The notes below the pieces were generated by a model, which worked only from the letters and a program-made list of their open reading frames with translations, did no database searches and was not told where the DNA came from. 11,056 bases of DNA, taken from positions 1 through 11,056 of the forward strand of contig OUQQ01000649.1 in NCBI GenBank assembly GCA_900404475.1. The letters run 5' to 3'. Below are positions 7,673 through 11,056 of this stretch, one piece after another. Both the position numbers and the translations under genes were made by a program. Numbering within the stretch: position 1 is the stretch's first letter; each line of letters opens with the position of its first letter. This DNA comes from Spongospora subterranea (Eukaryota > Endomyxa > Phytomyxea > Plasmodiophorida > Plasmodiophoridae).

Positions 7673-8062
7673 ATGGCTCGTCAGTTAATGAGTCCGCGCC
7701 TAATGCGCCATTTGTCTCCAATCACGATGATGTTGGATGGACGTTCAATGATGTTCGACATGGACGACTTCCAGCTCTCAGAACAAAGCGAAAGATTGCG
7801 AGATTGTAATGAGCAGGGAAAGTTCACCATACTTAATAACAACATGGCGCAACGGACACGCTTCGAGCGGATGGATATGATTGAACAAAGCTTCGAGTGG
7901 CAAGTAATCTCTGATGACTCGACAATTTCATCGACAGAGAAAGTGCCCGCCTCTAGCGAGATAAAAGCAACATGGACCAAGTCTAGAGCAAACCCTATAC
8001 CAACCATCTCCGGGGTCGACAGCTATGGGTGCTTGGACGACGAGTTAGATCGGTTGATGTAA
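7673..8062 (+). CDS. Unidentified small protein (129 aa)
   Basis: Open from ATG at 7673 to TAA at 8060-8062. The product is polar and slightly acidic. Its N-terminus is very Met-rich (MARQLMSPRLMRHLSPITMM), the middle is a charged region (RTRFERMDMIEQSFEWQVIS), and the tail is acidic (GVDSYGCLDDELDRLM). There is no signal peptide, membrane segment or domain that I recognise. The C-terminal two thirds look like real coding sequence. The N-terminal part is doubtful: another frame with its own ATG (7633) reads MNPNHLKIVKNIHNG and on to a stop at 7809. It has a more ordinary composition, and the Met residues here come from that frame's Asp codons. The true gene may join the two frames by an intron I could not place. 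Confidence 0.5.
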   Translation: MARQLMSPRLMRHLSPITMMLDGRSMMFDMDDFQLSEQSERLRDCNEQGKFTILNNNMAQRTRFERMDMIEQSFEWQVISDDSTISSTEKVPASSEIKATWTKSRANPIPTISGVDSYGCLDDELDRLM

Positions 8063-8080
8063 GACGAACATATTTTTGCA

Positions 8081-8086
8081 AATAAA
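8081..8086 (+). terminator. Possible poly(A) signal after small gene
   Basis: AATAAA starts 19 nt after the stop at 8062, in an AT-rich stretch between two converging genes. Motif and position only. Confidence 0.4.
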
Positions 8087-8282
8087 ATTTACAGAATTAA
8101 ATGAACTCGAGGGAATTCACGGCCCCATTTTCCAGTTATAAATAAGAAGTCAAAAAATATGGAGCAGAGCAGTTCAAGCAAGAAATAAAAGACTAAAATT
8201 AAGTCTTGAGGAAGACAATGGGTGATTTCGTGACCTTGTAAACAAATAAATAGTGGACTATATTGACGGCATCTAGTAGGAA

Positions 8283-11056
8283 CTACGATTTTCGTAATGG
8301 CTGCGCTTCCGCCAACGGAATTGTAGCTGCAGTGAACGTTAACATCCAAATGAACACTGAAATCAATATCTTACTAATAAACCGGTCGACGACGCCTGAA
8401 TCACTACGAAAATGTCCAGTAAAATGAAATATGACTAAAGGCAACTGAATCAGTGTTGAGAAACGCAAAAACAGAAAAAGCGAACCGAATGCGGAGAACA
8501 AGAGGCGGAACGGCATCAACAGTAAAAGGGCAAACATAACAGCGTTGACTAGCATGAATTGCTTGGTCCTTAATGGCGAGACCCATGTATAGAGCCCCTT
8601 AAGTTTTAGAAGGTAATGATTCGCAGACTGTAACCGGTTCTGGACGGTTTCCAGGGCCGATTTCGCACTGGAGAATGATTGCTGATACGTATCGACCGTA
8701 TTCTTTATACGACCTAACACGGTCCCTTGAAAAATCTAGGAATAAACATTAGGGTAAAATTTTGAAAGCAATACAAAGATATGACATTGTCCGATTGTTT
8801 GACGTCAGACTGAAGCGAAGGAGGAATGAAGGTGATGAGCTGTTGATTGTACCAATCATAAAATACAGATGGACGATCCGACATGACCCATATTAAGATA
8901 TGGTTTAAGAGTATTAGAGCAGCCTAATGAAATACCGGCGTTAGTCATGACAACGAAAGCAAAAAAACTGAACCATTCAGAATATCCGAAAATGCCATAA
9001 TGTAGACTTACGGGAACGTAGGCGAGCCAATCCATGTAGCAAAAAACGAGCAAGGTGAATGCAACACTGAGAGTGACAGCGGGATTTTTCCAACCAATAA
9101 TGTAAGCATGAACCTGAACCAGGGCATCTAGAGGAACGATTTGAGCTGAAAATAACTTGGCCGTGTCTGAGAGGCGACCGAGATCAATGCGATCCACGGG
9201 CGGTTGATTTGGATATGGATTGTCTACTAATTGCAACATTCGAGGATCCCATCTGATGAACAAGCAAATAAAAAACAATGAGAACTGGGAATGTATAATG
9301 AAATCCTGTGGAGGAATACTGACGAGGGATCATCAAGAATTCTTGACGGAGCTGGGCCGAGTAATGATGTAAACACACTAGACGACAGCGTCATGTCATG
9401 GAACTGCATTGTTAACATGTTCAGATACGCAGAGGTATCCTCAGCAGAAGAAGTCGATAAAAATGTAATTTTCTGAAGTGGATTGTCAGACAAAAGCACG
9501 TTGCAAAGCAAAACATAAACGAACCCGAGGTTGAGAGGGAAATCGGGTTCTGCGGAGAGCTTGAACCCTCAATATATCATCAATGGCGTCGAGAAGGACG
9601 CACTGACGAATCTAATATCAATTTCGAATTTGTGATATTAGATATGACAAAATATTTGAAAAAAAACTTGGGTCCTTACGATAGGAGTACAGCCTTGATT
9701 AGCTAATGAAAACGCACTAATCATATTCTCGAGATAGTCCAGAATAAAATCGCGATCGGATTCGTTCGAAAACGAGATTTCCAGGGATGATTTCGACGGT
9801 CCAGACGGAATACTGTTAACGCCGTCCGATGACGCTGGACGTGCGTTATCGCCGGGTGCCGATGCGTCGCTGACATCTGCCTCGGGAGTGGATGGAATAT
9901 TGTCATCGTTCGACCCAATTTGAACTGCGTCTGCGTCGAACTCCATGGTCAAATAATATTCGGTTTTGAACACGCCACCTTGTCGTCCCGAGACGCGAAC
10001 CAGTTCACAAAGTGAATATCTGAGATATCAGCGTTGGAAGCCGATGACATCACGAGTAGTATAAAATCTACTGAATAGTTCTTCTTAGGAGTTGTATAGC
10101 CAGTCCGGTTTGAAAGGAAATCATCGTGTCTGTAAGGATCAATGTCCCGGATGCGTTCGCTAGTTTTTGCTTTAGAGCACAACCGGTAAAAATCAGCACA
10201 ATTCGCTGTCGAAGCGGAAACGAGCTGCATTTCATGTGAAAAACTGATTATAACTAATAAGCGACATACCTATCATCATCGTTGGAATTAGGTGCGGACA
10301 TTGGAGGAGCATTTGTTGTCATGTTCACAGACTCCAACAACGCCTGGTGCATTTGAAGTTTAGCGCCTTCATCGAACTCAACTTGTAGCGCCTCGACATA
10401 CGTATTGAATGAAGAAATCTGAGATTATATTGAGCATGACTGGGATTTATCAACGACGATTCTCACCGTAATATATTTTTCAAGAAACATATCGGACGGC
10501 GTCGGGGTCGAGCACAGTATTTCAAATATTCTGACATGGATTTCGACAATTAGGAATACGATTACATAGATTACGTTAGAAATACATTTCAGGGGATTGT
10601 TTTGCGGTCAGTGGAAAAATGAACGGTGAAAACTGACAAAACCTATTCAACATTACAACGGGCACGTTCGGCTCTCGTAATATATCGAACGCTAGTCGTG
10701 TGTGATCAAATAGAAAACATCTATGCGACCTAGCAGCGGCCACCATACAGAAATCGGTGAACTGCATCTGAGATCTGCAAGAAAAAAACAGCAGTTCTTC
10801 AACTGGGTTTCTTGACGCACGCTTGGGAATTTGGCCGACGTACCCGGTCCGATCAAGATAGCCTTGATAGTATGGGCGCATCTGCGACAGTTCCATGCCC
10901 GTTATCAGGCCGCATCGCTCCAGGAGATCCGGCTCATTGGTGACGACGTTCATGAACAATGATGCAGTAACGATTAGCACCTGGCTCACAACAGGTACTG
11001 TAACACCGACTTTGAACAAAGAGAATACAGTAACGCAACTGAACGACACAACACGG
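8283..11056 (-). CDS. GRAM/PH-like multi-pass membrane protein, 5' partial
   Basis: Proposed minus-strand exons: 11056-10844 (open to the edge), 10774-10586, 10530-10467, 10418-10270, 10224-10072, 10019-9680, 9611-9525, one unresolved exon within 9472-9253, 9252-9012, 8923-8786 and 8735-8283 (TAG). Good donors include GTACGT, GTGAGA, GTATGT, GTAGAT, GTAAGG and GTAAGT. Phases agree outside 9679-9253. The GRAM/PH-like domain starts in 10224-10072 (FPLRQRIVLIF, GTLILTDTMISF) and continues after the splice with CELVRVSGRQGGVFKTEYYL. An acidic Ser/Pro insert follows, then LEISFSNESDRDFILDYLEN, the last strand and helix. The C-terminal part has hydrophobic segments around 9075-8880, 8560-8460 and 8370-8300, with coiled-coil-like sequence (SAKSALETVQNRLQ) between. 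GRAM domains bind phosphoinositides or other membrane lipids, and the whole recalls GRAMD4-like membrane proteins. The donor at 8785 (GTCATA) is weak. The specific function is unknown. Confidence 0.7.

Noticed and set aside
8736..8774. 39-nt intron with donor GTATTG before the last exon of the membrane protein
   Set aside because: The join would be out of phase and meet a stop. The 50-nt version starting at 8785 (GTCATA) keeps the frame, although its donor is weaker.
9949..10230. 93-codon minus-strand frame that looks protein-like
   Set aside because: After removing introns 10269-10225 and 10071-10020, a different frame gives a continuous GRAM/PH-like domain with matching phases. This frame cannot be joined to its downstream exon.
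1..11056. tRNA genes, CRISPR arrays, bacterial operons or defence systems
   Set aside because: No cloverleaf with matching A and B boxes, no regularly spaced repeats with unique spacers (the tandem repeats are adjacent), and all recognised genes are intron-containing eukaryotic genes or their remnants.

Overview
This window comes from a compact nuclear genome of a microbial eukaryote. The evidence is that coding frames are interrupted by short introns, mostly 45-70 nt. These have GTA-type donors, CTRAY-like branch sites 12-20 nt before the acceptor, and TAG/CAG acceptors. There are no bacterial-style ribosome sites or operons. An oomycete or an early-diverging (zoosporic) fungus would fit the small introns, the Ty3/gypsy protease type and the PIF/Harbinger remnant. 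I cannot decide between them from sequence alone. All exon structures below were worked out by hand from reading frames and splice motifs.

Left part (1-3354), three genes on the minus strand. A long acidic, intrinsically disordered repeat protein starts at 1667 and runs off the left edge. It carries a duplicated 74-residue block with a WFSGWG motif and an array of 11-residue repeats. Upstream of it is a small candidate gene (2471-2147, two introns, 69 aa), then a 183-aa protein with a C-terminal STI1/DP-like segment (3354-2628, three introns).

Middle part (about 3.4-6.3 kb), a graveyard of mobile DNA. It holds a foldback of two 32-nt arms around a 33-nt loop, and a frameshifted PIF/Harbinger-like transposase fragment on the minus strand that ends in that foldback. 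Next comes a decayed Ty3/gypsy element on the plus strand: a broken gag zinc knuckle, an aspartic protease with its DSGA motif, and a short piece of reverse transcriptase. A 16-bp minisatellite follows.

Right part (6.36-11.06 kb). A three-exon diacylglycerol acyltransferase (DGAT2) family gene lies on the plus strand (6360-7440). It is followed by a small unidentified plus-strand gene (7673-8062). Converging on these from the right edge is a many-exon minus-strand gene (11056-8283). It encodes a membrane protein with a GRAM/PH-like domain, split by a Ser/Pro/Asp-rich insert, and a C-terminal multi-pass region. The DGAT2 and GRAM-membrane genes both point to lipid or membrane biology, but nothing shows that they act together. 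I found no tRNA, rRNA, CRISPR or operon-like system.
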